From the NCBI GenBank assembly GCA_030386875.1, contig CM059574.1, positions 5,773,934 through 5,837,933 of the forward strand: a DNA stretch of 64,000 nt, given 5' to 3'. Both the position numbers and the translations under genes were made by a program. Source of the stretch: Morinoia aosen. Lineage: Eukaryota > Arthropoda > Malacostraca > Amphipoda > Talitridae. The notes under the pieces were generated by a model, which saw only the letters and a list, made by a program, of their open reading frames with translations, was not told the DNA's origin and did no database searches. Shown here piece by piece: positions 1-11,739 of this stretch; the first letter of the stretch is position 1; each line of letters begins with the position of its first letter.

Positions 1-552
1 TTTTGATGCACGCGCGTGACGCGCGTAATCTAGACAGCTGTGAGGATGGATGTGAGTGAAGAAGAGCTGTGAACAATTATTTTAGGGTGTGCTCCTGTGA
101 AGAGAAAAAAGGTAGGCATCGCATCCTTTGGGTTAAAAAATAGTTGCAGAGAAGAGACGAGGGGGGTTCATACACTCACTTCTACGAGAACTTTCAGTTG
201 AAAATAAATTGGGTTTTCAAAATTATACAAGACTGCATTCAAAATTTGCATTGAGTTCAATTGTTATGTATTGAAGGATGACTACTTCAAGGTTGGTGAA
301 ACAATTTTTCCATTTTGTTTATTAAATCCTTTCAAAGCAATTATATTGTTAAATCAAAATTTCGTTTGAAAAATAACAATCACATTTTTACTTCATTTCA
401 ATATAGCAAAAAACATTATAATGAATAAGTGTAAAATGGAATAAATTGTTGACAAATTCCATGAAAAAGCAAAGATACACGTAATTCCCAGTAATTGTAT
501 TGTAAAACATACCTAAAACACATAAGCTTAGGTGAAAAGATTATTTTAAATA
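1..552. other. Unassigned AT-rich sequence
   Basis: I see no coding domain, RNA gene or clear repeat here. The sequence is AT-rich with short stop-interrupted frames. It lies downstream, on the minus strand, of the weak exon candidate at 563-634. Confidence 0.5.
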
Positions 553-562
553 CATAAATGAC

Positions 563-634
563 ATGAGCTCTGTATAGTTCAATCAAGGTTTCTACTTGAG
601 AGTGAGACCATACAAATGTGGTGCTGCTATCCAT
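563..634 (-). CDS. Possible first coding exon of a Myb/SANT-like protein (partial, weak)
   Basis: On the minus strand an ATG at 634-632 opens a 24-codon segment reading MDSSTTFVWSHSQVETLIEL followed by YRAH. A tryptophan followed by spaced aliphatic residues and an LY pair resembles the first helix of insect Myb/SANT or MADF-like DNA-binding domains, which often start close to the initiator. A GT at 562-561 could be a splice donor, and an AG at 644-643 could be an acceptor if the exon starts further upstream. Just upstream (663-990) the DNA is GC-rich, as expected for a promoter or first exon. I see no second exon with the rest of the domain. It could equally be a decayed transposon accessory gene or chance. 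Confidence 0.22.
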
Positions 635-662
635 AGCGTAACCTGAAGCGTTTAACGTGCAC

Positions 663-990
663 ACTACCTCACATAACCACGGACAGCAGCCGAGTGAGTG
701 CAGCGCCTGTGTTGCATGAGGCAGGGCGGCTGTGAATCGCTAGCTGGGGAATCCCTCGGATGCCCGCTTGAAGCGCACGTAGCTGCTGCACAGAGAGGCG
801 GTGAGGCGCTTGACGCCCGTGTGACGCCCCTAGGGTAAACGGGCCTTTAAGCTGAGACTTTTGAATGGGGCTGCATGCTCCGGAAGCGGCGGGGCCTGGC
901 GCGCTATTGACCTGCTAGGCGGTGCCAGCTTCGATTGTAATGTATTTGTACGAGTGATTCGCACTCGAGCCGTGATGCAGACTGTTCAGG
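663..990. other. GC/CpG-rich patch, possible promoter region
   Basis: This stretch is visibly richer in GC and CpG than the AT-rich surroundings. It sits directly upstream of the minus-strand exon candidate at 563-634, where a promoter would be expected. No TATA box or initiator stands out. The frames inside it (for example the plus-strand frame at 861-1043) match nothing I recognise. Confidence 0.25.
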
Positions 991-1492
991 AAATGTCGCG
1001 TCGAAGTCTTAACGCTCTGCTATTGAGGTGCACACAGTGGTGAGTCGGTACATGATATTTGTACGGAAAGCTAATAGTTATATGGTTGAACGATTGACGC
1101 AGTTACTACATAACTTCTGGGTTATTTTTCACTTTTACTACCTAAACTTATTTATGAATGCTATTAATATTCTATTACAGACATCTCTTTCCATACCGTC
1201 ATGGAGCTGGTCAAATGTGTACGTGATGCGTAAGCATTAACAGCAAAGCCAATCATTTTCTGCACCTTCGGTTGTTATGCTTCCCACTTTTTTGTTTACA
1301 TCAATCAAGCCAGAAATTATATTACCTTGACGGAGACTCAAAGTCAGACTAGATGATATTTTTTATTTCATTTTTTGTCTCAACAGAGCACACTTATCCC
1401 AAAACGTCTTTAATAGAGCGCATGCGCAAAGAGACAATTTAGAGAAAAAATATTGCAATTGTCAGATTTACTTCAAATTTTTATTCGAAAGC

Positions 1493-1496
1493 TTAA
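1493..1496. repeat. Target-site duplication TTAA (left)
   Basis: TTAA directly precedes the TG of the left LTR and is repeated directly after the CA of the right LTR at 7269-7272. A 4-bp duplication fits retroviral-type integrase cutting. Confidence 0.85.
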
Positions 1497-1964
1497 TGTC
1501 ATGGTTCTGCTGTGACTATACTCTACGCTGTGTTTAAATAAGCGTTAAGAAGAAAAAGTCTGCCTAGCTAGCGACTGAAATTCCTTCGAAAAGACTGGCT
1601 TCCATAGAAATATCTTCTCGTCAATAAAGGCTGCATATTCTGATATTCACGATCTTCGCCTAGACATCGTCAACCGTCGTCTTCAGTTCTACCAACCGTC
1701 GCATTCAACAGTGACATCATCCCCATCGCTAGAAAGGCGCACAACCACACCCTCTATGAGCGACACGTCACGAAACATCGACAGCTGGCCGGACTGCCTA
1801 ATGCTTCCATTTGCTCAACGTATATTCTTTCCCTTCATTAGAGACTTAGGATCGTATTTACTCTGTGTAAATTAACTGTCATCCAATTGTAAGTCTATTC
1901 TCTTCTAATTATATGACGACGCTTGCCAATTCCGATTAAATTAACTAATGTAAAGCATTGGATC

Positions 1965-1970
1965 TATAAA
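1965..1970 (+). promoter_or_regulatory. Candidate TATA box of the LTR promoter
   Basis: TATAAA in the left LTR, conserved at 6326-6331 in the right LTR. Its position fits a U3 promoter, but other TATA-like words (for example near 2358) are possible, so the choice is an inference. Confidence 0.3.
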
Positions 1971-2776
1971 GACATGTTTGTTCTCTATGCGAACGGCTTC
2001 TCAGGCTCCTGCGCTTAGAAAGCGCCAGCCCGGGCAGAAGCGTCCCAGCAATCGCAGAGCACAGTCACGTCTGTTTGTGTCCTCTCACCTCGCTGCCTTG
2101 GCAGGCTTGCCAAGCAGTGAGGGTTGGGTTGTTCACTGTTATTCTCTGTTATTCAATGAGTCGTGTGTCGACTCATAGGCGCCATTCAGGACAGAGCTAA
2201 GTATTCTAGTGTTTTCGTATTCCATACATTCAAGCCACTTTATTTCGCGTGGTAGGTTTAGATTCTGTACCCAAAAATGTATCGCGTCAGGTTTATTGAT
2301 GAATTAAATGTTTAGCATTTCGCAAGATAACTGATTCCGCGGAGACTTCACTTCATATAAAATGTGCTTATCGTAATTATCAATGTATTAATGTTCAAGT
2401 AATGAAGGCTTCACCTGCTTATTTTGAGATCATGATGCGATCTCCTGTAACTGTATTTTCTGATAGATTAGAATAGTTTTTGAGATTTGATGGTGTCACG
2501 ATCATCTAGATTCATTAATATGACATGTTGTGCATCGTAAGTCAATCACTATCCTAATGTGTAATCTATTGCTATTTGAAGAACGTCATCATTTTAACAG
2601 AAATTTACGTTGTAACTGTGTCGTCACTATCCTTAACGAGGCCCTATTCGATTTGCTATAATATTATATTTAATTGTAACTAATGACATTGAAAAGTCAC
2701 TGTAAATTTCGATCTTTAATGAAATTACAAAAATATAATAAATGAGGCCTTCTGTCTCGACTATTGATCGAAAGTA

Positions 2777-2782
2777 AATAAA
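2777..2782 (+). terminator. Candidate polyadenylation signal in the LTR
   Basis: AATAAA about 125 bp before the end of the left LTR, repeated at 7138-7143 in the right LTR. It is one of several AATAAA words in this AT-rich part, so the one used cannot be determined. Confidence 0.3.
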
Positions 2783-2909
2783 AGCGACGAGGAAATAACG
2801 AGAAATAATGCAGAGAAAGAATTGCCTCCTGAAAGTCGCACGACGAATAAATGCGACATTAATAAAAATTACGATTACGGCTTCGATGAGAAACCACGTT
2901 CACAACATA

Positions 2910-2927
2910 TGGTGCCAAGCGGTGGCG
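2910..2927 (+). other. Primer-binding site of the LTR element
   Basis: The sequence starts TGGTGCC two bases after the left LTR. TGG complements the CCA end of a tRNA, so priming of minus-strand cDNA is expected here. I could not assign the exact tRNA: the next bases imply an acceptor stem that I do not match with confidence. Confidence 0.7.
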
Positions 2928-5802
2928 GATCTTTATCTTTAATAGTCTCCGAAAGAGACCGCTCAAATTTGTCACGCTTACCAATTCCCAATAAAATTTG
3001 TCACGCTTACCAGCTATCAAATACTAGGAATTACTAAATTATACTACATTATGATCAAACTATTTTGATAAAAATAGCATTACGATCTGCCGAACCAAAT
3101 TAATAGTGTGTGATTAAGAAATTTATAGAATTCTAAAATTGTACTAATGCGTTTAATAGTCCATACATTATAACAGTTTGCATTTAAATCATTCCTATTT
3201 TATCATCATGTTGTACCCATTCGAACTATTTTGCTATTATTGTGTCTATTGTAGAACCATCTATATTCTCTATTGTGTTTATTTACTGTGTAATTGTTCG
3301 TATGTCTAATTGTGCATTGATTTCCGTTGTGCCTTATTGATTTCTTTGAATAACCATGTTTCAGGTTAGCCGTTTGTAATTCTCTGATTGTGTTTTGCCC
3401 ATTGTACTAATTATTCCCATTCTGAAACTTCATATTTCATTATTATATTGTGTGTATTAATTGCCGACGTATTTGGAACTACCAAGTATGCGAAAGAATT
3501 AATTACAATCGATCTACAAAAATAAATTCAAGCCTCATTCAATTAATTATCGCACAAGTTATTGTATTCGAGCAATAAATTGGAATAGGGCTCTGTGAAA
3601 ATTACACCTACGAGCCAAGCCATTAAACTACAGGCGCCATTTTGTAATCGACGAGAGAAGCGCGAGAACAACACTGTTCATAACGCCGACTTTGAATTCA
3701 AATCTTCAGACTGAGTTGAACGTTTAAAGCTATATCATCTTAGCTCGCCAAAGTTTAAACTATGTTTGTGAAGTTATCAACTCTAAAGTATGATTCGTAA
3801 ACCTCCATAAAAAAAATCTTCTATGGATAATTAAATTTATACCTTATTAAAAAAATTAAATTTCATCCTCACATGCTAAAGGAGACTCATATAAAAGAAA
3901 AATTCCATTCAAAACAACATTTTCCGCGCATCAAAAAATTTTACATACACTATGTATACTTATAAATTTGATATTTACTAAATTTACTGGTGCGAATTTA
4001 TGTAATGTACTGGTAATTTCATTCCACGTCCATTTCAAATTTATCGCAATGTGTAGCCATATGATTTCATGTTGAGAGGATGTTGTATGAATGAATATTT
4101 ACGTCTGGAATGTGGGTATTGAGATGCTGTGGAGAGTGTGACATGGACGAGGTTGTGTGCTGTGGTGTCGGACGGTCTGGTCGAGCCTTTGTTTACATTC
4201 CAACTCGCCCACCGAACATCTGGCACTGCCTGGCGCTCGACCCTTCCGACCCTCTTCCCTCTACTCCTATGCCTCTACATCCCTTTCTTTCTCAAGGCCT
4301 AACGCTCGCTACCACGACCACTCGTGCTGCTCATAGTGAACTCTACCTTCATAGCACATGTCGAAGTGATGGTCTTATCTCAAACTCAACTGAAATGTTT
4401 AATACCTAAATTTTAACGTAATGTGAAACGTGCACTACTTAAACATTATGATGTAACCCTTTCATTTTATTATTCTATCGTTTGTCATTCTTGATTGCTT
4501 GCCATATCTTATAGTCAACGAATAAACTAATTACCACCGCAAATTGAATACTTGAATGTAACTCATGCGCATATCTGGATCATTAATTTTATAAAAAAAA
4601 AAAATTATCCTCTCAATGTTTATATGAATTATTGCATCGCAACAAAATGTAAATGTTATTAAAATCAAGTGAATTTGATTCTAATTCAAAGATCATACCG
4701 CTCTGTCATTATCTAATTTCCAACGCTAGTATGTTATTAGAAATTTATGTAGTCTCTCTTTCTGCGATTCATAATTGTCACGTAATATCACGTCTAGTTT
4801 AAGATTGGAATTAAAATTAGGCTTATGTCCTCTTTGTGAACGCGAAGTAAAGTGGGGTGAATGAGGTGAACATGATATGGATGCGAATGCGTATGACTGC
4901 AACAAGGGAGTGGAAATCTCGGACTGATAAGGTCATTGAATAACCAAAACTGAACTTTCAGTCGTGGCGTCAAGGGCAAGGCGTGCACGGGCCGACAACC
5001 GACATCACAAGGACGCACTTGCCTTGTGTGGTGCACAACCACGTCGCACGGAGCACCGGCTCAACCACAACCACAACCGCACCGCGTAACCCAGAGGGTA
5101 GACGGCAACGCCTGCGCGCACCGGGGACGTGAGCGAGTGGATGGACATACGCACGCACAGCGCGGCACCTGAGGCAGCGGCATGACGTCACAGCTCGGAC
5201 GTCGGAGCTTGAGGCATACGCACCTACTCCAACACACCCCTACACGCACGCACGCACGCTTCGCGTACGAGCCTCAGCTGGTCAACACGCGACATGACGC
5301 AATCACACAGCTCCCACAGCAGGTAACATCGACGACGGAAGACGTGGCGGCGAATGAAGGGAGCGACGTTATGCTGCATTTACCAGCGAGCAGAGAAATG
5401 GGACAGCAGCGCTTCAAAAGATGACGACATCCCGCATAAGAGGAATACGTCCACCTTACTTCTCAGGCCCCGCGGAGTTATTTAACTCGAAAATTTCTGC
5501 AAGAGGAATCAAGTAATGGAAGCCCCTTGGACCCTAGACGGCCAAGGTATTTAAGGGATTTTGATCCCTGAAGTTCTTTAGCTTCACGACTGTTGTATAC
5601 GGCGGTCATGACGACAAGAGGGGACGTCAACATCCGTTGCTAGGTGAATAGATCCTGCCCAAGGATTACTACACGGTTGTTCTCGCGTGACTTCCCCGTA
5701 TCAGAGCACTTATTTGGAGCAAATCTTGTCGTCAAGCTTCACATCTGTTTCCTCGGAACTACGCGTTATTTCAACGCATAGTCGCACGCGTTGAGGTCGA
5801 GT
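2928..5802 (+). other. Non-coding interior of the LTR element
   Basis: There is no gag or pol motif and no frame of 100 or more codons. The first 2 kb are AT-rich; about 4930-5450 is much richer in GC and CpG, a change in composition that suggests a captured or separate segment. A short direct repeat (TTTGTCACGCTTACCA, twice within 2967-3013) lies near the left end. Confidence 0.7.
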
Positions 5803-5853
5803 GAAGGAGAAGAAAAAGCAGGAGCTTTTAAACAAAAAAACGCGACGGAGGGA
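5803..5853 (+). other. Polypurine tract region before the 3' LTR
   Basis: An almost pure A/G run at 5803-5824 is followed by a shorter GACGGAGGGA at 5844-5853, four bases before the right LTR. The proximal run is the better positional candidate for plus-strand priming; the distal run is longer. Confidence 0.5.
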
Positions 5854-5857
5854 TATT

Positions 5858-7268
5858 TGTCATGGTTCTGCTGTGACTATACTCTACGCTGTGTTTAAAT
5901 AAGCGTTAAGAAGAAAAAGTCTGCCTAGCTAGCGACTGAAATTCCTTCGAAAAGACTGGCTTCCATAGAAATATCTTCTCGTCAATAAAAGCTGCATATT
6001 CTGATATTCACGATCTTCGCCTAGACATCGTCAACCGTCGTCTTCAGTTCTACCAACCGTCGCATTCAACAGTGACATCATCCCCATCGCTAGAAAGGCG
6101 CACAACCACACCCTCTATGAGCGACACGTCACGAAACATCGACAGCTGGCCGGACTGCCTAATGCCTCCATTTGCTCAACGTATATTCTTTCCCTTCATT
6201 AGAGACTTAGGATCGTATTTACTCTACGTAAATTAACTGTCATCCAATTGTAAGTCTATTCTCTTCTAATTATATGACGACGCTTGCCAATTCCGATTAA
6301 ATTAACTAATGTAAAGCATTGGATCTATAAAGACATGTTTGTTCTCTATGCGAACGGCTTCTCAGGCTCCTGCGCTTAGAAATCGCCAGCCCGGGCAGAA
6401 GCGTCCCAGCAATCGCAGAGCACAGTCACGTCTGTTTGTGTCCTCTCACCTCGCTGCCTTGGCAGGCTTGCCAAGCAGTGAGGGTTGGGTTGTTCACTGT
6501 TATTCTCTGTTATTCAATGAGTCGTGTGTCGACTCATAGGCGCCATTTAGGACAGAGCTAAGTATTCTAGTGTTTTCGTTATCCATACATTCAAGCCACT
6601 TTATTTCGCGTGGTAGGTTTAGATTCTGTACCCAAAAATGTATCGCGTCAGGTTTATTGATGAATTAAATGTTTAGCATTTCGCAAGATAACTGATTCCG
6701 CGGAGACTTCACTTCATATAAAATGTGCTTATCGTAATTATCAATGTATTAATGTTCAAGTAATGAAGGCTTCACCTGCTTATTTTGAGATCATGATGCG
6801 ATCTCCTGTAACTGTATTTTCTGATAGATTAGAATAGTTTTTGAGATTTGATGGTGTCACGATCATCTAGATTCATTAATATGACATGTTGTGCATCGTA
6901 AGTCAATCACTATCCTAATGTGTAATCTATTGCTATTTGAAGAACGTCATCACTTTAACAGAAATTTACGTTGTAACTGTGTCGTCACTATCCTTAACGA
7001 GGCCCTATTCGATTTGCTATAATATTATATTTAATTGTAACTAATGACATTGAAAAGTCACAGTAAATTTCGATCTTTAATGAAATTACAAAAATATAAT
7101 AAATGAGGCCTTCTGTCTCGACTATTGATCGAAAGTAAATAAAAGCGACGAGGAAATAACGAGAAATAATGCAGAGAAAGAATTGCCTCCTGAAAGTCGC
7201 ACGACGAATAAATGCGACATTAATAAAAATTACGATTACGGCTTCGATGAGAAACCACGTTCACAACA
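5858..7268 (+). repeat. 3' LTR
   Basis: Second 1,411-bp copy, collinear with 1497-2907 with no length change. Differences I can see are single substitutions plus two adjacent-base changes, about ten in all. It is followed by the TTAA duplication at 7269-7272. Confidence 0.93.
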
Positions 7269-7272
7269 TTAA
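7269..7272. repeat. Target-site duplication TTAA (right)
   Basis: Matches 1493-1496 and marks the right boundary of the LTR element. Confidence 0.85.
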
Positions 7273-7943
7273 TTCTATGATAAATTACTATTATCACATG
7301 CACACAAAATATTTTAAACCGTAGAATTATTTTACAAACCCTTGTGGGACTTAATTTGTGCTCATCAAATGATTGCATGTTTTCCTAGAAAGATTTCCTA
7401 AAATAATTGAATCGCTCAAAACTTCAGATGAACTTTTTTGTCGAGAATACACGAGAACAGCGCACATTCAGAAGAATAGCATTTTTTTTAATTCAAGCTG
7501 CTCTTTTATTAAAACTAGCTGGAGGGAAACAACGAGTTAATCAATTTGAATGAACGTTAGCAGAGCAAACAAGCTGCATCTATGAGCATAGAGCTAACAA
7601 TGAGGGAGAATAGAACCTTATCATTTTATGCCAAACTTTTCTAACGGGAATAATTAAATCTTTGCAAGGCATATTTCTTTATTCAGAAATATTCGAGCGC
7701 TTTTTCAGTTAATTGAACAGTTCTTTTGATCGACTCAATTTCGCTTAATTAGAGTCGAGAGTTTGTTCACAATACATCGTAAATCAATGACACTTGAACA
7801 AATGGAAATACGTATGTACTGAATATTGAGATTAATTTGTTTTATAAGAAGTTAACGAGGGGGTTGTTGACTGCATTGTCTTCATTAGAGGCCCAAATTA
7901 TTCTTGTTTCTGCTTCACGCTGAGTCCACTTCTGACGATCACC
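7273..7943. other. Unassigned AT-rich sequence
   Basis: I see no domain, repeat or RNA gene in this stretch to the right of the LTR element. Confidence 0.5.
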
Positions 7944-8039
7944 GCGACCTAGTGATTCGGAACGCTCGCTATTTATGTATTACTGGGAGTGCGAAACTTC
8001 CGTTTCAAACCCAGAATTTCTTCCCGTTAGAAAAAAAAA
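7944..8039 (+). repeat. tRNA-derived SINE candidate
   Basis: A box-A-like word (CCTAGTGATTCGG, about 7948-7960) is followed about 45 bp later by a box-B-like GTTTCAAACCC (8002-8012) and then an A-run at 8031-8039. This is the layout of an RNA polymerase III promoter with a short tail. The box-A match is loose and no target duplication is clear. Confidence 0.35.
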
Positions 8040-8149
8040 GAATTGGCATAGTTACTTTTTATTAAAGTGTTCGAAACAGGTACCTGCTCGACCCGGGATG
8101 ACAGTCAATGTTTGCTGGTAATTACTGAGAGGTACAGCAAATTGTCAAA

Positions 8150-9295
8150 ATGGTCGCGTGGCTCATAAGTTTGTAAGTACATGCCTTTAGATGGAATTGT
8201 AGCTCCAATTCTACCTAACATTGCTTTTACAAGGTGCTGGATTCCATGCAGCTCTATTTTTGGTCATAATGACATAATTGAAACCAACTGTCCCCCAAAG
8301 TAATCAGTATTCAAGAAAGGAGCTATGAAAATCACGCAGGTTCCTTTCAAGCTCATCCCATAAATTTTCAATGCTGTTCAAATTAGAAGGTTGTGTTAGC
8401 CAGTCCATGTGCTCAAATGTTCCCTCTTTCATAAATAATAAATCAATTTTTATCATTTATAGCCCTGTGTAAGCGAGTATTGTGGTCCTGAAAAATTCCT
8501 TAGTCATCAGGAAAATAAAACTCCATGGATTGATGAACAGAGTCAGAAAGTAATTGCGATTAATCCTGGGTTCATTTTGTTTTTGAAAAGAGTCGGCAAT
8601 CCATCTCCATTCCAGCAAACACAACCCCAATGCATTACTGTGGCTATAGATGCCTTAACGTTGCGACAAGGCGAGATGGATCCACAGCTTCATGCGGCTC
8701 TCGCCATATGCTATCGTACCCATCGTTTTGAATGAGATGAAGCGAAAAGAGACTGGTGAATTGGAGCTCATTACATGCTGCAAATCCTCAAAAGTTCAAC
8801 ATTGGTGTTCTCGTGCAAATAGTAATAGTTTTATCCGATTTGCTACCGACACTTATAACTTCTTGGTGAGTTTGCGTTTGCCTAAATTGATTTTCCTTTA
8901 CTCTCGAACACATTTGTTTGAGAAATTATTTTTGGACATTCACAAAACTCGCTCGTTATTATTTGCTTCAATGAAGCTGTATTTTTCTTTACCAATTTCT
9001 TCAAAGAGCGTCTGTCTTTGTCATCTAGAATGTTAGGCTGTACAAAATTTCCACGAGATGAATCGGGTTTGCCATTTTGTATCCAGCGTATTATTGATCT
9101 TTGCGTCGTTCTGATATTTATACCGGTAACTGTACAGATGTTTCGAGTTAATTTTCTTCTTTGATGAAACCCAATGGTTCGTTCTCCTCTAATGCTGACA
9201 GGTCTTTTCCATGCATGTTCATTTCTCCGATGTGAGACAATTAGAATTCTCCATATACTGAAAAACTGGTCTTCAATCCGTAAGTTGCTATTCAC
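8150..9295 (-). pseudogene. Degenerate Tc1-like transposase
   Basis: A minus-strand frame at 9295-8882 reads as the N-terminal DNA-binding part of a Tc1 transposase: a first helix-turn-helix, then a Tc3-type second one containing LDDKDRRSLKKLVKKN. Downstream, in shifted frames, are a VMHWGCVCWNG-like strand (about 8610-8650), an FRTTILAYTG segment where the family has FQQDNAPxH (about 8460-8500), a SNLNSIENLWDELERNLRD segment (about 8335-8420) and a C-terminal LVKAMLGRIGATIPSKG (about 8200-8250). At least three frame breaks and several stops show it is dead. Length matches a full Tc1 transposase of about 340 residues. I could not find convincing terminal inverted repeats. Confidence 0.85.
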
Positions 9296-9504
9296 AGTTT
9301 TAATAAATTAAATGAACTATAACATAGAAGCTAGATTTGATTATAACGCAGTGCATAATCTTTTCTGGCACTCAGTGTATTTTTCAATCCCACATGTGAA
9401 ATAATACACTTAAATTGATTGGAATAAAATATCGTTACGGGCTTATAGTTTAGATGCTGGTTCACCACTAGCCCAATGTGACGCGTTAAGAATTCTGGCG
9501 CTTC

Positions 9505-10020
9505 TCACCAAAAGTCTCCTCACAGCAGGCCTCCTCACATCAGACCTCGTCATATCAAGGCTTCCAGTAACAGAGCCCTCATAACTGAACACTCACAACT
9601 GGGACCTCATACTCATTTGGGAACAGAACTCTCATAACTAAACCCTCACTATGTTCTTCGTAACCAAGTCTTCAGAGACCCTAACAACAGGGGCTTTACA
9701 AAAGACCCTGATTATAAGAAAACCCTGATTGCATGGCCTCCAAAAACGTTGTTTTCAAGACAGGGTCCTCACAACTGGGCTCCTCACACCGGAGCTCTCA
9801 CAACACGTCCCTCAAAAGGAATCTCTCACAACGAGGCCTGTCCCAGCAAAGCCTCAACATCTGGGCTCCAGCAGCAGGGCAGTCGCAAGACGTTCATACA
9901 TAACGAACACCTCACAACAGGGCCCTCACTACAAGGTCTTTCCCAAGGGATTGCTCACAACTGGGCCCTCACTACAAGGTCCTTCGCAAGGGATTGCTCA
10001 CAACTAGGCCCCTAAACACA
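9505..10020. repeat. Degenerate minisatellite, CTCACAACTGGGCC-like words
   Basis: Imperfect reiterations of CTCACAACTGGGC-type words with variable spacers. The last part holds a clean 43-bp tandem duplication (about 9921-10006) built around CCCTCACTACAAGG and GGGATTGCTCACAAC. Two overlapping plus-strand frames (9729-10015) are open only because of this repeat. Confidence 0.75.
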
Positions 10021-10220
10021 AGAGGCCCCTCGTAACTCGCAGGCCCCACATTTAATGCTGGTCGTCCTGAGCCCCGCAGCTAATCCACTGCGCCAGGGGA
10101 CATAAATTGATTATTTCTCGCCATAAATTTCCGCCGCGGTCCGCAATTAAAAGTGAACTCCGCTGCCTCAGGGACAGCGATCGCAAGAAATTCTGCGCGA
10201 AAAGAAGCCTGGACCAGAGT

Positions 10221-10430
10221 GATGAACTGCCACCGAGCAGCGTGTAGCATGTGGCCAGGAGCTTGCGGTGTGCAGCGTAAAACGTGGCAGCCAGGAGTTA
10301 GCAGTGTGCAGCGTATAGCATGCAGCGTAAAACGTGCTACCAGGAGTTAGCAGTGTGTAACGTATAGTGTGCAGACAGAAGCTTGCAATGCCTACAGTGA
10401 ATCCTGCGGTGTGCACACTGTGGAGCACTC
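10221..10430. repeat. Degenerate tandem repeat, CCAGGAGTTAGCAGTGTGCA words
   Basis: CCAGGAG(T/C)TxGC followed by GTGTGCAGCGTA recurs three to four times (about 10255, 10291, 10340) with spacing of 36 and 49 bp. Frames on both strands here are by-products. Confidence 0.6.
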
Positions 10431-10440
10431 CGTGTATTAA

Positions 10441-11739
10441 GCATCATGTGGACCAGACATTAAAGCCTTTTAGCGGTTGCAAAAAAGAAGATTAGTTACG
10501 GAAACGCTTTTAGAAATCAGTTTCGTTTTACGAGCGCTTTTCTCCAATAAGAAAACTGTCTCTGATTTTTTAAGCGAATAACTTGGTTTCTCTTTCTCTG
10601 TCATGAGAGAATTGCAAGTTTTGTGAAAATTGTAAAGTAGTTCTTGTACTTACTGAGGAAGGAACTCCCAATCTTTAATTTTTCAATTGCGGTGTGCTCA
10701 CTGATGCTTTCCCGCCTCTTTTTTTAATATTTTTTCCATCCACTTTCTGACTCTAGAAATGATCATCCATTTATTCAACTGGGAACATAAATTTCTTTGA
10801 GCGATCATTTTCTCACATTTCGCTTTTGCTCGAGAGAATATGAAGGCTTATTTTATTGCATAATTAATTCTCTTTCAACTGCTCTCTGGAGAAAATGCGA
10901 ACTCTCTTTCTCGACATAGACACTGGTTATTTTTGCGAGTACATTTATTTCTTTTGCATGTAAATGGTTGACTTCACTGGTTACGCAGCAAACATTTCAG
11001 GCCACGAAAAAGGCGTGGCAGGGTCGACCAAGATGGCAAACCAACATCGGTCGCTTGCACCACGAGTTGCTCAAGTGGTTCCTGGGTGGAAAATTTCACG
11101 AGAGACCTGAGTGCGAGAAACTTTTTCCCTCACTTCAGCATGGCACTAACTAATTTGAACGTTCGTCAGTGTACGTTTTCCAAATCTGAAAAACTGCGGC
11201 AATAAACTTTTAGGAACCGAATGTGGCATGTGAAAGGACAGGTGCAATTAATATTTTAGATAGACCTGAAATACTAGCAGCAATTTTTTTCGACCTTACT
11301 AGGCTTCCACGACTCCCGGGTTGACCTCAGTTGTACTTTTTCGCTTCTGATATCTTTAAAAGAGAAGCTTCAGCGCCAATTATGATATAAAACTACCTGT
11401 ATCATGGTTGATCCAATCATCTGTTCGGGCCAATGTAAATTATTTTCTTCCGAAAAGAACCGCATTTTTCACTGGAAGACAACGTTGTCGCATGAGCGAA
11501 TAAGATTAGTATTTTAATATTATGCAAATTTTAAAGAGCGTTTCACTAACCACGTCCTTAACGCGAGGAGTTACGCAAGGAGGACTGGCATACCTCCACA
11601 CAGAAACGTAACACTATAAATTGCAAAGGTATAATCCATAATTTGCATTAATATTTACTCACATATAATAATTATCTGCACAGGAAAATCATTACGGGGA
11701 ATCACCAGAGTTCAGTACCAACATCTTACAAGACATCAT
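10441..11739. other. Unassigned sequence
   Basis: I see no coding domain or defined repeat. The 61-codon frame at 10968-11153 resembles nothing I know. Confidence 0.45.

Larger units (their letters stand above)
1497..2907 (+). repeat. 5' LTR
   Basis: This 1,411-bp repeat begins TG and ends CA. It should contain promoter, transcription start and polyadenylation signal in U3-R-U5 order. A TATAAA at 1965-1970 and an AATAAA at 2777-2782 are candidates. A 66-codon frame at 1978-2178 is open in both LTRs and differs at one codon (Lys here, Asn in the other copy). It resembles no known protein and probably stays open simply because the LTRs are nearly identical. Confidence 0.93.
1497..7268 (+). mobile_element. 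Complete LTR retrotransposon without recognisable gag/pol (non-autonomous)
   Basis: Two direct repeats of 1,411 bp (1497-2907 and 5858-7268) both begin TGTCATGG and end ACAACA. They are flanked by a TTAA duplication and enclose 2,950 bp. A primer-binding-site-like TGGTGCC lies 2 bp after the left LTR, and a purine-rich tract precedes the right LTR. By eye about ten bases differ between the LTRs (about 99.3% identity), so the insertion is young. The interior has no frame above 99 codons and no protease, reverse transcriptase, RNase H or integrase motif. This is the architecture of a LARD/TRIM-like element that would depend on proteins from an autonomous relative. Gypsy or BEL affiliation cannot be decided without pol. 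Orientation is set by the primer site. Confidence 0.93.

Noticed and set aside
1493-7272. Reading the 1.4-kb duplication as a segmental duplication of a small gene
   Set aside because: TG..CA ends, TTAA flanks, primer site and purine tract fit LTRs much better.
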